A DNA stretch of 52,500 bases. Origin: Cohnella sp. GbtcB17 (lineage in GTDB: Bacteria; Bacillota; Bacilli; Paenibacillales; Paenibacillaceae). Both the position numbers and the translations under genes were made by a program. How positions within the stretch are numbered: the first letter of the stretch is position 1; the number at the start of each line of letters is the position of its first letter. The notes under the pieces were generated by a model. That model was not told the origin of the DNA, searched no databases, and saw nothing but the letters and a program-made list of their open reading frames with translations. Location of the stretch: the NCBI RefSeq assembly GCF_019091135.1, contig NZ_JAGXJW010000056.1, positions 1 through 52,500 of the forward strand, read 5' to 3'. Below are positions 17,376 through 25,457 of the stretch, piece by piece.

Positions 17376-17420
17376 ATCCGTGTCTTAAGCCCCGATGGGC
17401 CGCGAGGCACGGATTTTTTT
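17376..17420 (+). terminator. Rho-independent terminator after the GH87 gene
   Basis: ATCCGTG (17376-17382) pairs with CACGGAT (17408-17414), followed by seven T. It closes the ABC-GH87 operon 25 bp after the stop codon. Confidence 0.85.
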
Positions 17421-17497
17421 GCGCGTTTAATATGTTACAATCAATGCTTGAACGCGGGGCCGCGCACGGCGCGCAGGCTGCATGGAGGCTATGGGAC

Positions 17498-18169
17498 ATG
17501 GCAGGAAAGTATTATGTCGTCTGGGAAGGCGGGACGCCGGGCATTTACGATTCGTGGCCGGCATGCCAGGCGCAAGTGTCCGGACGCAAGGACGCGAAGT
17601 ACAAATCGTACGGCAGCAAGCCGGAAGCGGAGCGGGCCTACCGCGAGGGCTGGAAAAAGCATTGGGGCCAGAGCGGCGGGAAAAGCGCCTCGGCCGCATC
17701 GTCAAAATCCGCCGGAGCGGGAGAGAAGCTCCCGCTGTCGCCGGAGAAGGCGGCCGGCGAGATCGACTTCGACAGCGTCTCGGTCGACGTCGGCACGCGC
17801 GGCAATCCGGGGCCGGTCGAATACAGAGGCGTCGATACGCGGACGGGCGACGTGCTGTTCTCGGTCGGACCGATCGAGAAGGGGACGAACAATCTCGGCG
17901 AATTTCTCGCGATCGTCCACGCGCTCGCCTATTTGAAGCAGCAGGGAAGTGCCAAGACGGTCTACAGCGACTCGCGTACAGCGCTCAAATGGCTGAGACA
18001 GAAGGAAGTTGTAACGACGCTGCCCCGCGACGATTCGACGTTCGAGATCTGGGCGCTCGTCGACCGCGCGCTCAGCTGGCTGCGCGTCAATACGTATCCG
18101 AACAAGGTGCTCAAATGGGAGACGGAGCGCTGGGGAGAGGTCAAGGCCGATTACGGACGAAAAGGCTGA
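17498..18169 (+). CDS. rnhA: Ribonuclease H1 with N-terminal hybrid-binding domain
   Basis: A 223-residue enzyme that cuts the RNA strand of RNA/DNA hybrids. Residues 1-50 (KYYVVWEGGTPGIYDSWPAC...) are the caulimovirus-type hybrid-binding domain; a Ser/Ala/Lys linker follows. The catalytic domain has the four carboxylates: Asp in SVDVGTRGNPG, Glu in NLGEFLAIVHAL, Asp in VYSDSRTALKWL and Asp in VKADYG. The first motif is VDVGT where most family members have TDGS. ATG 17498 follows GGAGG (17484-17488) at 9 bp. It sits between the two parts of the glucan locus but is a housekeeping gene. Confidence 0.92.
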   Translation: MAGKYYVVWEGGTPGIYDSWPACQAQVSGRKDAKYKSYGSKPEAERAYREGWKKHWGQSGGKSASAASSKSAGAGEKLPLSPEKAAGEIDFDSVSVDVGTRGNPGPVEYRGVDTRTGDVLFSVGPIEKGTNNLGEFLAIVHALAYLKQQGSAKTVYSDSRTALKWLRQKEVVTTLPRDDSTFEIWALVDRALSWLRVNTYPNKVLKWETERWGEVKADYGRKG

Positions 18170-18185
18170 GGAGCCGCCCGCAAAG

Positions 18186-18248
18186 TCACGATTTGAACAG
18201 CATCGGTCACAAAATTGGTTGTCCGCGGCCGACTGCCGGCGGTATGAT
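18186..18248 (+). promoter_or_regulatory. Activator-type promoter of the solute-binding protein/YesM/YesN operon
   Basis: TCAC boxes start at 18186 and 18207 (21 bp apart). TTGGTTGT follows, with a -10 TATGAT at 18243-18248 and no good -35. Compared with 7212-7274, about 25 of the first 37 positions are identical and the -10 is at the same distance. This suggests autoregulation of the sensor operon together with the transporter operon. Confidence 0.62.
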
Positions 18249-18344
18249 GAAGAATCGGAACCGGTCGCGCGCGGCAAAGCCGCCGCGTTCGCGAGCGGGC
18301 CGGCGCTTCGCCGGACCGAACTTCGTCAAAGGTGGTCGTCCTCT

Positions 18345-19910
18345 TTGGGACCGAAAAATAAGAAAGCGATTGCAATCGTCGTCGCCTGCGCCGCCGCCGG
18401 CGGGCTCGTCTGGCTCGCGGCAGGTTTGGCGCGCACGGACCGCGGCGCCGTCTCGCCCGGCGCGTCTCCGTCGGCATCGTTGCCCGCCGTCATGCCGGCG
18501 TCGTCCGGCGGCGGCGCGCCCGACACGATCGTCATGACGTTCCCGGCGGGCACGCCGCGGGACCTGCAGCTCGTGCAGGACGAGATGAGCCGCTATTTGA
18601 GCAAAAAAATCAACGCGAACGTCAAGCTGAGGCCGATCGACATGGGCAGCTGGTGGGACAAGACCGGGCTCATGTTCGCGTCCGGCGAGCAGATCGACCT
18701 CATGTTCACTGCCGGGTGGATGCGGTTCGGCGACGAGGTCGCCAAAGGAAGGTTCATCCCGCTGGACGATCTGCTTAAGCGGTACGGCCGCGGCATCCGC
18801 AGCCTGCTGAGTCCGGCCATCATCGAGGCGGGCAAGGTGAACGGAAGCGTCTACGGCATTGTTGCGAACAAGGAATTCGCCTCGAGCAAGGGCTTGATCA
18901 TGCGCAAGGACCTCGTCGACAAGTACGGCATCGACCTGTCCCGGGTTCGGACCCTGGCGGATCTGACGCCCGTGTTCGCCAAGATCAAGGAAAGCGAGCC
19001 AGGCATCTCGCCGCTTCAGGCCCGGGCGGACCGGAGTCCGCTCACGTTCGTGCTGCAATACGGCCTGTTCGACATGCTCGGAGACGGTCCGGGGGTGCTG
19101 TCCCGGGCGGACGGCTCGCTTCGGGTCGTCAATCTGGCGGATACGCCCGAATTCGAAGCGAGCGCAAAACTCATGCACGCCTGGAATGTGGCGGGATACT
19201 TCAATGCGGACGCGGCGGTGTCCAAGGACAGCGAATACGAGGCGGTCAAGGCGGGCAAGGCGTTCGCCTTCGCCGAATCGCTCAAGCCGGGCTTCGAGAT
19301 TCAGGCTTCCCGCAATACCGGCATGCCGATGACCGCGGTCGAGCTGACCAAGCCGTATACGACGACGGCGGATACGACAAGCGCGATGTTCGCGATTACC
19401 AAAAACGCGAGGCATCCGGAAAAGGCGATGATGCTGCTAAACCTGCTGTACACGGATCCGTATTTGCTCAACCTGCTCGATTGGGGCATCGAAGGCAAGC
19501 ATTACGTCAAGCGGGCCGACGGACAGATCGATTATCCCGAGGGCGTGGACGCCAAGACGGTCGGCTACAACCTCAATCAGTCGTGGATGTTCGGCAACCA
19601 GCTGAACTCCTACCTGTGGAGCAACGAGGATCCAAGGCTGTGGGAGCAGTACCGCTCGTTCAATGCGGAGGCGGACAAATCGAAGGCGCTTGGCTTCGTC
19701 TTCGATCCCGAGCGGGTGAAAAACGAGATCGCCGCCGTCGCCAGCGTCGACGAGGACTTCGCGCCGGCGATCAATACCGGGGCGCTAGACCCGGCGCTCG
19801 TGCTGCCGATGTACCGGCAAAAGCTGAAGGAAGCCGGCGCGGAAGCCGTCATCGCCGAGAAGCAGCGGCAGCTGGACGCCTGGCTCGCTCGACGGGAAGA
19901 GCGCCGATGA
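18345..19910 (+). CDS. Extracellular solute-binding protein with DUF3502-like C-terminus, linked to a two-component system
   Basis: A 521-residue ABC-type solute-binding protein. The start is taken as TTG 18345, with AAAGGTGG (18328-18335) 9 bp upstream; the open frame reaches back into the promoter, which rules out the earlier start. The N-terminus has Lys residues and a hydrophobic stretch (AIAIVVACAAAGGLVWLAAG). It may be a membrane anchor, or a lipoprotein signal using VVAC. The binding domain begins near TIVMTFPAGTP and contains MGSWWDKTGLMFASGEQID. The end (ALGFVFDPERVKNEIAAV... to KLKEAGAEAVIAEKQRQLDAW) is like the DUF3502 domain of LplA-type proteins. No permease genes accompany it. 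Its stop overlaps the kinase start (ATGA), so it probably presents ligand to the kinase as a third component. Confidence 0.85.
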   Translation: MGPKNKKAIAIVVACAAAGGLVWLAAGLARTDRGAVSPGASPSASLPAVMPASSGGGAPDTIVMTFPAGTPRDLQLVQDEMSRYLSKKINANVKLRPIDMGSWWDKTGLMFASGEQIDLMFTAGWMRFGDEVAKGRFIPLDDLLKRYGRGIRSLLSPAIIEAGKVNGSVYGIVANKEFASSKGLIMRKDLVDKYGIDLSRVRTLADLTPVFAKIKESEPGISPLQARADRSPLTFVLQYGLFDMLGDGPGVLSRADGSLRVVNLADTPEFEASAKLMHAWNVAGYFNADAAVSKDSEYEAVKAGKAFAFAESLKPGFEIQASRNTGMPMTAVELTKPYTTTADTTSAMFAITKNARHPEKAMMLLNLLYTDPYLLNLLDWGIEGKHYVKRADGQIDYPEGVDAKTVGYNLNQSWMFGNQLNSYLWSNEDPRLWEQYRSFNAEADKSKALGFVFDPERVKNEIAAVASVDEDFAPAINTGALDPALVLPMYRQKLKEAGAEAVIAEKQRQLDAWLARREERR

Positions 19911-21703
19911 GGCCTGCTACGCTTCGTTCGAGGCTCGTGCTCGGCTTCGCCCTCGTCACCGTGCCGCTGGTCGTGCTGCTGATCTGGAACAATCTGTATG
20001 CGACGCGAGTCGTGCATTCGCAGGTCGCCCAGTCCAATCAGAGCCTGCTGACGATGTACGTCAACGACATGGACAAAGCGCTCGAGGAGATCGAAAACTA
20101 CTTGTACAAAACCGCCGAGCAGGACGACAGCCTGATCGCGCTCGGGCAAAACGCGAAGGGCTCCTGGGCGTACTACCTCGCGCAGACGCATACGATGAAC
20201 GATCTGTTTTTCAACACCAATTATTACGATGCGGCCGACTTGCTATTCGCTTACGGCGCGGCGTCCGACAATCTGCTGCTCGCGCCGCAAACCTCGGTGT
20301 CCTACGCGCGCAAGCTGCTCGTCCAGGACACGCTCCGGCGGCTGCTCTCGGAAGCGGACGGGAACCGGCCCAGCTTCTCCGGCTGGAACGTCGTCGAGCT
20401 GGACGGCGCCTTTGCGCTCGTCCGGATTGTGGATACCGGCTACCGCTCGTACATCGGCGCATGGGTCGATCTCAACCGGCTGATGGAGCCCTTTCACCGT
20501 CTTACGAGGGACGGCGGCGGCCAGGCGGTGCTGTCCGACGGCTTGGGTCGGCTGCTGTCGCAGAGCGACGGCCCCCTGTCGGGCGAGACGCCGCAGGCGC
20601 TTCCGGCCATCCCGGCGTCCGGTCAGTCCGGTCAGGACAAAGCCGTCTACAATATCGTCAAGCTCGACCAGCGGTATTTGCTGATCGGCAAAACGTCGAG
20701 AAACGCCGGCCTGCACCTGTCGCTCCTTCTGCCCGAGCGGCGCGTGCTGGAGGGCTTGCCTTATTTTCGCGTGCTGACCTACTTGGTGCCCGTCGTCGCC
20801 GCGGGACTGCTCGCGGTGTACTTGATCTTCCTGCAGCGGGCCATCGTCAAGCCGATCGTGGGGCTCATCAGAGGGATGCGGCGCATTCGCTCGGGAGATT
20901 TGACCGCTCGGCTGGAGGACAACCGGCTTGTCGAGTTCGTCGCGATCAACGAGACGTTTAACGGCATGGCCACGCAGATCGCGCATTTGAAAATCGATAT
21001 TTACGAGGAGCAGATTCGCACGCAAAAGGCGGAGCTGCGCGCGCTGCAGGCGCAAATCCATCCGCATTTCTTCATGAATTCGCTGAACATCGTCTACCAT
21101 CTCGCACAGACGCGCAGCTACGACATCATCCAGCGCATGGCGCTGCATCTGGTCCGGTACTTCCGCTACGCGACGCGAACGCAGATGCCGTCGATCACCA
21201 TCAAGGATGAGATGGCGCACATTAACGACTATTTGTCGATTCAAAAGTTCAGGTTTCCCGAGGCGCTCATCTTCGACTTCGCCGTCGACCCGGCGCTGGC
21301 GTCCTTTGCGCTGCCTCCGCTCACCGTTCAGCCGCTCGTCGAAAATGCGATGGTCCACGGATTTTCGTTCAAAGGCGGCGAAGCGTACCGGATCGTAGTG
21401 CGCGTCTACGCGGCGCGGGAGGGGACGGAGGAAGCGGTTTGCATCGAGGTCGCGGACAACGGCAAGGGGCTGGCCGAAGGGCAGGCGGCGGCGCTGGAGG
21501 AGATGGCAGCAGCCGCCAGTCCGACGGACGGACATGTCGGGCTGTGGAACATTGTGCGCAGATGCCGGTTGTTTTACAAGACGAACGTGAAGCTGAGATT
21601 CGTAGACGGCGAGCCTCGCGGCGTCATTGCGCGGCTCACGCTGCCTGTTCAATCCAGCGTTCAGGAGGGGATCGCGCTTGATTCGGGCGCTTATCGTGGA
21701 TGA
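19907..21703 (+). CDS. YesM-type sensor histidine kinase
   Basis: A 598-residue membrane kinase. One membrane segment near the start (LVLGFALVTVPLVVLLIW) and a second near residue 285-305 enclose an extracellular sensor region of about 250 residues. A HAMP domain follows, then the His_kinase domain with phospho-acceptor His385 in QAQIHPHFFMNSLN. The ATPase part has the N box LVENAMVHGF and the G box VADNGKGL. ATG 19907 overlaps the stop of the binding-protein gene by 4 bp, and the regulator gene overlaps its 3' end by 26 bp, so the three are tightly coupled. It is likely to sense oligosaccharide through the preceding binding protein and to phosphorylate the next protein. Confidence 0.92.
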   Translation: MRPATLRSRLVLGFALVTVPLVVLLIWNNLYATRVVHSQVAQSNQSLLTMYVNDMDKALEEIENYLYKTAEQDDSLIALGQNAKGSWAYYLAQTHTMNDLFFNTNYYDAADLLFAYGAASDNLLLAPQTSVSYARKLLVQDTLRRLLSEADGNRPSFSGWNVVELDGAFALVRIVDTGYRSYIGAWVDLNRLMEPFHRLTRDGGGQAVLSDGLGRLLSQSDGPLSGETPQALPAIPASGQSGQDKAVYNIVKLDQRYLLIGKTSRNAGLHLSLLLPERRVLEGLPYFRVLTYLVPVVAAGLLAVYLIFLQRAIVKPIVGLIRGMRRIRSGDLTARLEDNRLVEFVAINETFNGMATQIAHLKIDIYEEQIRTQKAELRALQAQIHPHFFMNSLNIVYHLAQTRSYDIIQRMALHLVRYFRYATRTQMPSITIKDEMAHINDYLSIQKFRFPEALIFDFAVDPALASFALPPLTVQPLVENAMVHGFSFKGGEAYRIVVRVYAAREGTEEAVCIEVADNGKGLAEGQAAALEEMAAAASPTDGHVGLWNIVRRCRLFYKTNVKLRFVDGEPRGVIARLTLPVQSSVQEGIALDSGAYRG

Positions 21704-23285
21704 CGAATATTACGCGGTAAAAGGTTTGCAGTCCGGCGTGGATTGGATTGCTGCCGGCGTAGACGAAGTATACGAGGCCTATCATGCAGAGATGGCCAGA
21801 GAGCTGCTCTCGCGCCAGGAGATCGAAGTCATGATCTGCGACATCGAGATGCCGGAAGGCAGCGGGCTCGAGCTGATGGCCTGGGTGCAGGAGCAGGGAC
21901 TGGCCATCGAGACCGTCGTGCTGACCTGCCATTCCGAATTCGCTTATGCGCAAAAGGCGCTTCAGCTAGGCGGCAGCGATTACCTGCTGAAGCCGGTGAT
22001 CTACGAAGAGCTTGAAGAGGTGCTGCGCAAAACGATCCGCAAGGTGGAGGAGCGGCGCAAGCGCGACGAAACGGGAGAGCTGTATCACAAGTACGCCGAG
22101 CTGTGGAAGGTTCGCAAGCCAATCCTGCTCGAACGGTTCTGGCAGGACCTGTTCGACGGCGACATCCGGCTCACCGGGGACAACCTGGCGATTGCGCTGC
22201 GTGACTTCGACGTGAGTGCGGACGAGCTGGGCCATGCCGCATTCGTTCTGCTGAGCGTCGAGGAATGGCTGAAGCCGCTCAGCGAGCGGGAAGAGGAGAT
22301 CATGGAGTTCGCGCTGCGCAAAGCCGCCGAGGAGGTGCTGCTGGAAGGGCGGGCCGGCAGCGTCTTCCGCGACCGCCGCGGCAACGCGTTCGTCGCGGTG
22401 CACGCCGGCGGCGGGCTCGGGAACGTCGATCGCCTCGTTCAAGACTGCCGCACCTATATCGCTGCGTGCCGAGACTATTTTTTTTGCAAGATGTCTTGTT
22501 ACGTGAGCGAGGCCGTTCCGATCGAACGCGCCCGCCAGACGTATTTGACGCTGCTCGGGGCCGAGTACCGCAACGTGAGCCGCACGAGCGAAGCCATACT
22601 CGTCACGGGCCGGCAGGAGACGGCGGACCAAGCGGACGTGTGGGGAACGGGAATGCTGCTCGACGCCGCGGACCTGATCGAGCGGCGGGACAAGGACAGC
22701 GTGCTTCGCGCCTTGGATGCCAAGCTGGAGGAGGATCGCGGGAGCGCGCTGACGCCGGAGGCGCTGGCGGCCTACTATCATGCGCTGCTTCAGGCGGTTT
22801 ATTACGCGCTGCAGCGAAAGGGCTTTTCCGCGCATTTGCTGTACGGCGGCAAAACTTTGACCGGCCCCGAGGCGGCCACGCGCTCGGTTGCCAGGCTAAG
22901 GCAGTGGGCAAGCGAAGTGCTGGACGCGGCTTACGCGCTGCTGTCCGGGGGAGAGAGCGAGAGTCCGGCGGTCCGGCAGGTCAAGGCCTATATCGCCTCC
23001 CATCTGGATCGGGACCTGACGCGCGAGGAGCTGGCGGCGCATGTCTACCTGAACCCGGCGTATTTGTCGCGATTGTTCCGCAAGGAAACGGGGATGGTGC
23101 TGACCGATTACCTGCTTCACGAAAAAATGCGGCTGGCGTCCGATATGCTCGTGGGCACCGAACGCACGATCAGCGAAATCGCGGACAGTCTCGGCTACGG
23201 CAACTTTTCGTATTTCGCACGGCTGTTCCGCAAAGTGTACGGCATGTCTCCGCACGATTATCGCAAAGCCGTACGAGGCGCTTAG
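21678..23285 (+). CDS. YesN-type response regulator, receiver plus AraC DNA-binding domain
   Basis: A 535-residue transcription activator. The receiver domain begins IRALIVDDEYYAVKG, with phospho-acceptor Asp55 in MICDIEMPEG. A long middle region (about 130-420) is typical of YesN proteins. The C-terminal ~100 residues form an AraC/XylS double helix-turn-helix (LTREELAAHVYLNPAYLSRL and ISEIADSLGYGNFSYFARLF). The start is TTG 21678, with AGGAGGGG (21663-21670) 7 bp upstream; the open frame before it has no family resemblance. AraC-type proteins bind direct repeats about 21 bp apart, as seen in both promoters at 7212 and 18186, so those are its best candidate targets. Confidence 0.92.
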   Translation: MIRALIVDDEYYAVKGLQSGVDWIAAGVDEVYEAYHAEMARELLSRQEIEVMICDIEMPEGSGLELMAWVQEQGLAIETVVLTCHSEFAYAQKALQLGGSDYLLKPVIYEELEEVLRKTIRKVEERRKRDETGELYHKYAELWKVRKPILLERFWQDLFDGDIRLTGDNLAIALRDFDVSADELGHAAFVLLSVEEWLKPLSEREEEIMEFALRKAAEEVLLEGRAGSVFRDRRGNAFVAVHAGGGLGNVDRLVQDCRTYIAACRDYFFCKMSCYVSEAVPIERARQTYLTLLGAEYRNVSRTSEAILVTGRQETADQADVWGTGMLLDAADLIERRDKDSVLRALDAKLEEDRGSALTPEALAAYYHALLQAVYYALQRKGFSAHLLYGGKTLTGPEAATRSVARLRQWASEVLDAAYALLSGGESESPAVRQVKAYIASHLDRDLTREELAAHVYLNPAYLSRLFRKETGMVLTDYLLHEKMRLASDMLVGTERTISEIADSLGYGNFSYFARLFRKVYGMSPHDYRKAVRGA

Positions 23286-23331
23286 CCGGCAGATCGCATT
23301 CGCTTTCGCCACCTTGGCGCGGACAACAAAC

Positions 23332-23374
23332 AAAAAAGGCCCTCCGCTGCACAATCGCCATGCGGATGGCCTTT
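23332..23374. terminator. Terminator between convergent regulator and LytTR genes
   Basis: AAAGGCC...TCCGC (23335-23347) pairs with GCGGA...GGCCTTT (23362-23374), with one internal mismatch. On the minus strand it runs into six T, so it is strongest for the LytTR gene. Confidence 0.75.
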
Positions 23375-23381
23375 GTCTCGT

Positions 23382-23723
23382 TCAAACGCTCATGCGGAGT
23401 CCCTGAAGCTGGGAGATACCCTGCCGGATGAGATGCTGCTTGCGCTTGGGGACGGGGAGCATATGGTTCAAGGCCGGACCGTCGCCGAAGTATACGGCAT
23501 TGTCCGTGACATACGTGACCTTGGCTACGTTGACGTAGCAGTCGGAGGAAATTCGAACGAAGAGCGGGTCTCGGGTCAACGCTTCCGCCTGCTCGGCCGT
23601 CATGCGTTTTTTTATCGTATAGTTGCGGCCGTGACAGCAAATTTGCCCTTGGGCGCCGATGCGGAAGAAGTAGCAATCGTTCCGCGGTTCGAACTGATCG
23701 TATAAATTCATCGCTGCATCCAT
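23382..23723 (-). CDS. Stand-alone LytTR-type DNA-binding protein
   Basis: A 113-residue protein consisting of little more than a LytTR domain. The body has CYFFRIGAQGQICCHGRNY, then FVRISSDCYVNVAKVTYV and AVYFGDG, the pattern of LytTR beta-strand DNA-binding modules; there is no receiver domain. The start is ATG 23723, with a GGGGG-rich site about 10 bp upstream; an in-frame ATG at 23744 lacks a site. It faces the YesN-type gene and shares a terminator with it. A TATAAT box and a CRE-like palindrome lie directly upstream, so it may answer to carbon catabolite control. Its target is unknown; proteins of this size often regulate their own promoter or a neighbour. Confidence 0.8.
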   Translation of the reverse strand: MDAAMNLYDQFEPRNDCYFFRIGAQGQICCHGRNYTIKKRMTAEQAEALTRDPLFVRISSDCYVNVAKVTYVTDNAVYFGDGPALNHMLPVPKRKQHLIRQGISQLQGLRMSV

Positions 23724-23756
23724 CTTTTCGTTTCCCCCTGTCATCGAAAGTTTGGG

Positions 23757-23775
23757 TGGTAGCGCTTTCATTATA
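23757..23775 (-). promoter_or_regulatory. -10 box with CRE-like operator for the LytTR gene
   Basis: On the minus strand TATAAT (23770-23775) is followed directly by TGAAAGCGCTACCA (23757-23770). This matches the CcpA catabolite-responsive element TGWNANCGNTNWCA at all but one position. It lies across the expected transcription start, a position that represses. No clear -35 hexamer was found. Confidence 0.55.
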
Positions 23776-24029
23776 GCGCATGAGGCTTTGTCTTGGCTAG
23801 CGTTATTTTGTGAAATCGCACATGTTTTTTTGTATTTTTTCACGTCGGCCATGCAGGAAGCGCGGCGTCGACAGCGAACCGGCGGATATATGTCGAAGGC
23901 CGTCGCGCGATGACGAAGCTTCGGGGGCTGCGGGAGGAAGCGCTTCGGAAGAGGGACAAGGCGGAAGGAAAGGCGAGCCGAATGTGTTATACTGGAAAAC
24001 GACCGACGCTGGACAGGAGCGAACCCCAA

Positions 24030-24557
24030 ATGGACGATTTGCGTTATCCGATCGGCAAGTTTACTTATGAAGGCGATATTGCGCCCGAACAGCGCAGACA
24101 GTGGATTCAGGAAATCGCGGCGCTGCCGGAGATGCTTTCCGAAGCGGTGCGCGGGCTGAACGACGTTCAGCTCGACACGCCATATAGAGAAGGCGGCTGG
24201 AAGGTCCGCCAGGTCGTGCACCATATCGGAGACAGCCATATGAACAGCCTGACGCGGTTCAAGCTGGCGCTCACCGAAGACAGGCCGACGATCAAGCCGT
24301 ACGAGGAGCAGCTGTGGGCGGAGCTCGCCGACTCGCGCGACTTGCCGATCGGGCCTTCGCTAGCGCTGATTGCGGCCGTCCACGTACGTTGGACCGCGCT
24401 GCTCGGTTCGCTTTCGGACGAGCAGTTCGCCCGCGAGTTCTACCATCCCGGCAGCGGAGAGACGACGCGTCTCGATCGCTGCCTCGGCATGTACGTATGG
24501 CACGGCAAGCATCATACGGCGCATATTGAGCGACTGAGAGAACGGATGGGCTGGTAA
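24030..24557 (+). CDS. DinB/YfiT-like metal-dependent transferase family protein
   Basis: A 175-residue four-helix-bundle protein of the DinB superfamily, close to YfiT. Three metal-binding histidines fit VRQVVHHIGDSHMN in the second helix and YVWHGKHHTAHIERL at the end. The N-terminus DLRYPIGKF is typical of YfiT. Family members are thought to transfer thiols, bacillithiol among them, or to act on xenobiotics; the exact reaction here is not known. ATG 24030 follows AGGAG (24015-24019) at 10 bp; the frame is open 40 codons further but that part is unlike the family. Single gene between the LytTR gene and terC. Confidence 0.88.
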   Translation: MDDLRYPIGKFTYEGDIAPEQRRQWIQEIAALPEMLSEAVRGLNDVQLDTPYREGGWKVRQVVHHIGDSHMNSLTRFKLALTEDRPTIKPYEEQLWAELADSRDLPIGPSLALIAAVHVRWTALLGSLSDEQFAREFYHPGSGETTRLDRCLGMYVWHGKHHTAHIERLRERMGW

Positions 24558-24601
24558 GCCCGAAGCGAACGCCGGTCGGACGGAGAACGGAACAAAAACG
24601 G

Positions 24602-24633
24602 ACAAGCCCGGTCCCACAAGGGAGCGGGTTTGT
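24602..24633 (+). terminator. Possible terminator after the DinB-like gene
   Basis: ACAAGCCCG (24602-24610) pairs with CGGGTTTGT (24625-24633), with one G-T pair. The T tail on the plus strand is weak, so this may be only a partial terminator. Confidence 0.4.
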
Positions 24634-24742
24634 TCGCGTGTCCCCCATTCGGGTAAAATGGTAACTTGAGGCGTAAATACGACCGGCATCGGATCGCCCA
24701 GGCGGCCGCGGCACGGCTCGAATCGGACAAGGAGCGCGCAAC

Positions 24743-25423
24743 ATGGGAAGCGACTGGCTGTTTGCATTGCTGGATATGATCCTCATCAATATCGTCCTGA
24801 GCGGCGACAATGCGGTCGTCATCGCGATGGCGAGCAAAAATTTGGATCCCGCGCATCAGCGCAAAGCGATATTTTGGGGCACCTTCGGCGCGGTTGGACT
24901 TCGAATCGTGCTGACGTTCGCCGCGGTGACGCTGCTGCGGATTCCGCTCGTACAGGCCTGCGGCGGCCTGCTGCTGCTGTTTATCGCCTGGAAACTGCTG
25001 AGCGAGGATTCGCACGAAGAGCAGATCGAGGCGAAGCCGACGCTAGGCGGCGCCATTCGGACGATCGTCATCGCGGATCTCGTCATGAGCCTGGACAACG
25101 TCGTCGCCGTCGCAGGCGCGGCGCACGGCAACTTCACGCTTATCGTCATCGGACTCGCGATCAGCGTGCCGCTGATCATCTGGTGCAGCCAGTTTCTGAC
25201 CAAGCTGATGACGCGGTTTCCGCCGCTCGTCTGGATCGGAGCCGGCTTGCTCGGCTATTCCGCGGGCGAGATGCTGGCCGGCGATCCATGGATCGGCGAC
25301 TATCTGGACGAGGCCGCGCCTGCGCTGCCGGAAATTTTGCCGATCGCGCTGGCCGTCCTTTTTCTGGCTTACGGCGCGCTGTCGTTCTGGCGCGCGCGAA
25401 GGGTATGGCGCCACAAGCATTGA
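24743..25423 (+). CDS. TerC-family membrane protein (YjbE-like)
   Basis: A 226-residue integral membrane protein with about seven segments. The two acidic motifs of the family are clear: NIVLSGDNAVVIAMA in the first segment and ADLVMSLDNVVAVAGAA in the middle. Some Bacillus TerC proteins (MeeF, MeeY) take part in manganese export or metalation of secreted enzymes; this shorter YjbE-like form is less understood. ATG 24743 follows AAGGAG at 8 bp. A TAAAAT box at 24654 may be its promoter. I looked for a yybP-ykoY manganese riboswitch in the 185-bp leader and recognised none. Confidence 0.88.
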   Translation: MGSDWLFALLDMILINIVLSGDNAVVIAMASKNLDPAHQRKAIFWGTFGAVGLRIVLTFAAVTLLRIPLVQACGGLLLLFIAWKLLSEDSHEEQIEAKPTLGGAIRTIVIADLVMSLDNVVAVAGAAHGNFTLIVIGLAISVPLIIWCSQFLTKLMTRFPPLVWIGAGLLGYSAGEMLAGDPWIGDYLDEAAPALPEILPIALAVLFLAYGALSFWRARRVWRHKH

Positions 25424-25457
25424 ATACGAGCTCGGCGAACACGTTTAAGGGAGACAG

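Noticed and set aside
24558..24742. yybP-ykoY manganese riboswitch before the TerC gene
   Set aside because: The conserved loops of that riboswitch were not recognisable; only a simple hairpin and a TAAAAT box were seen.
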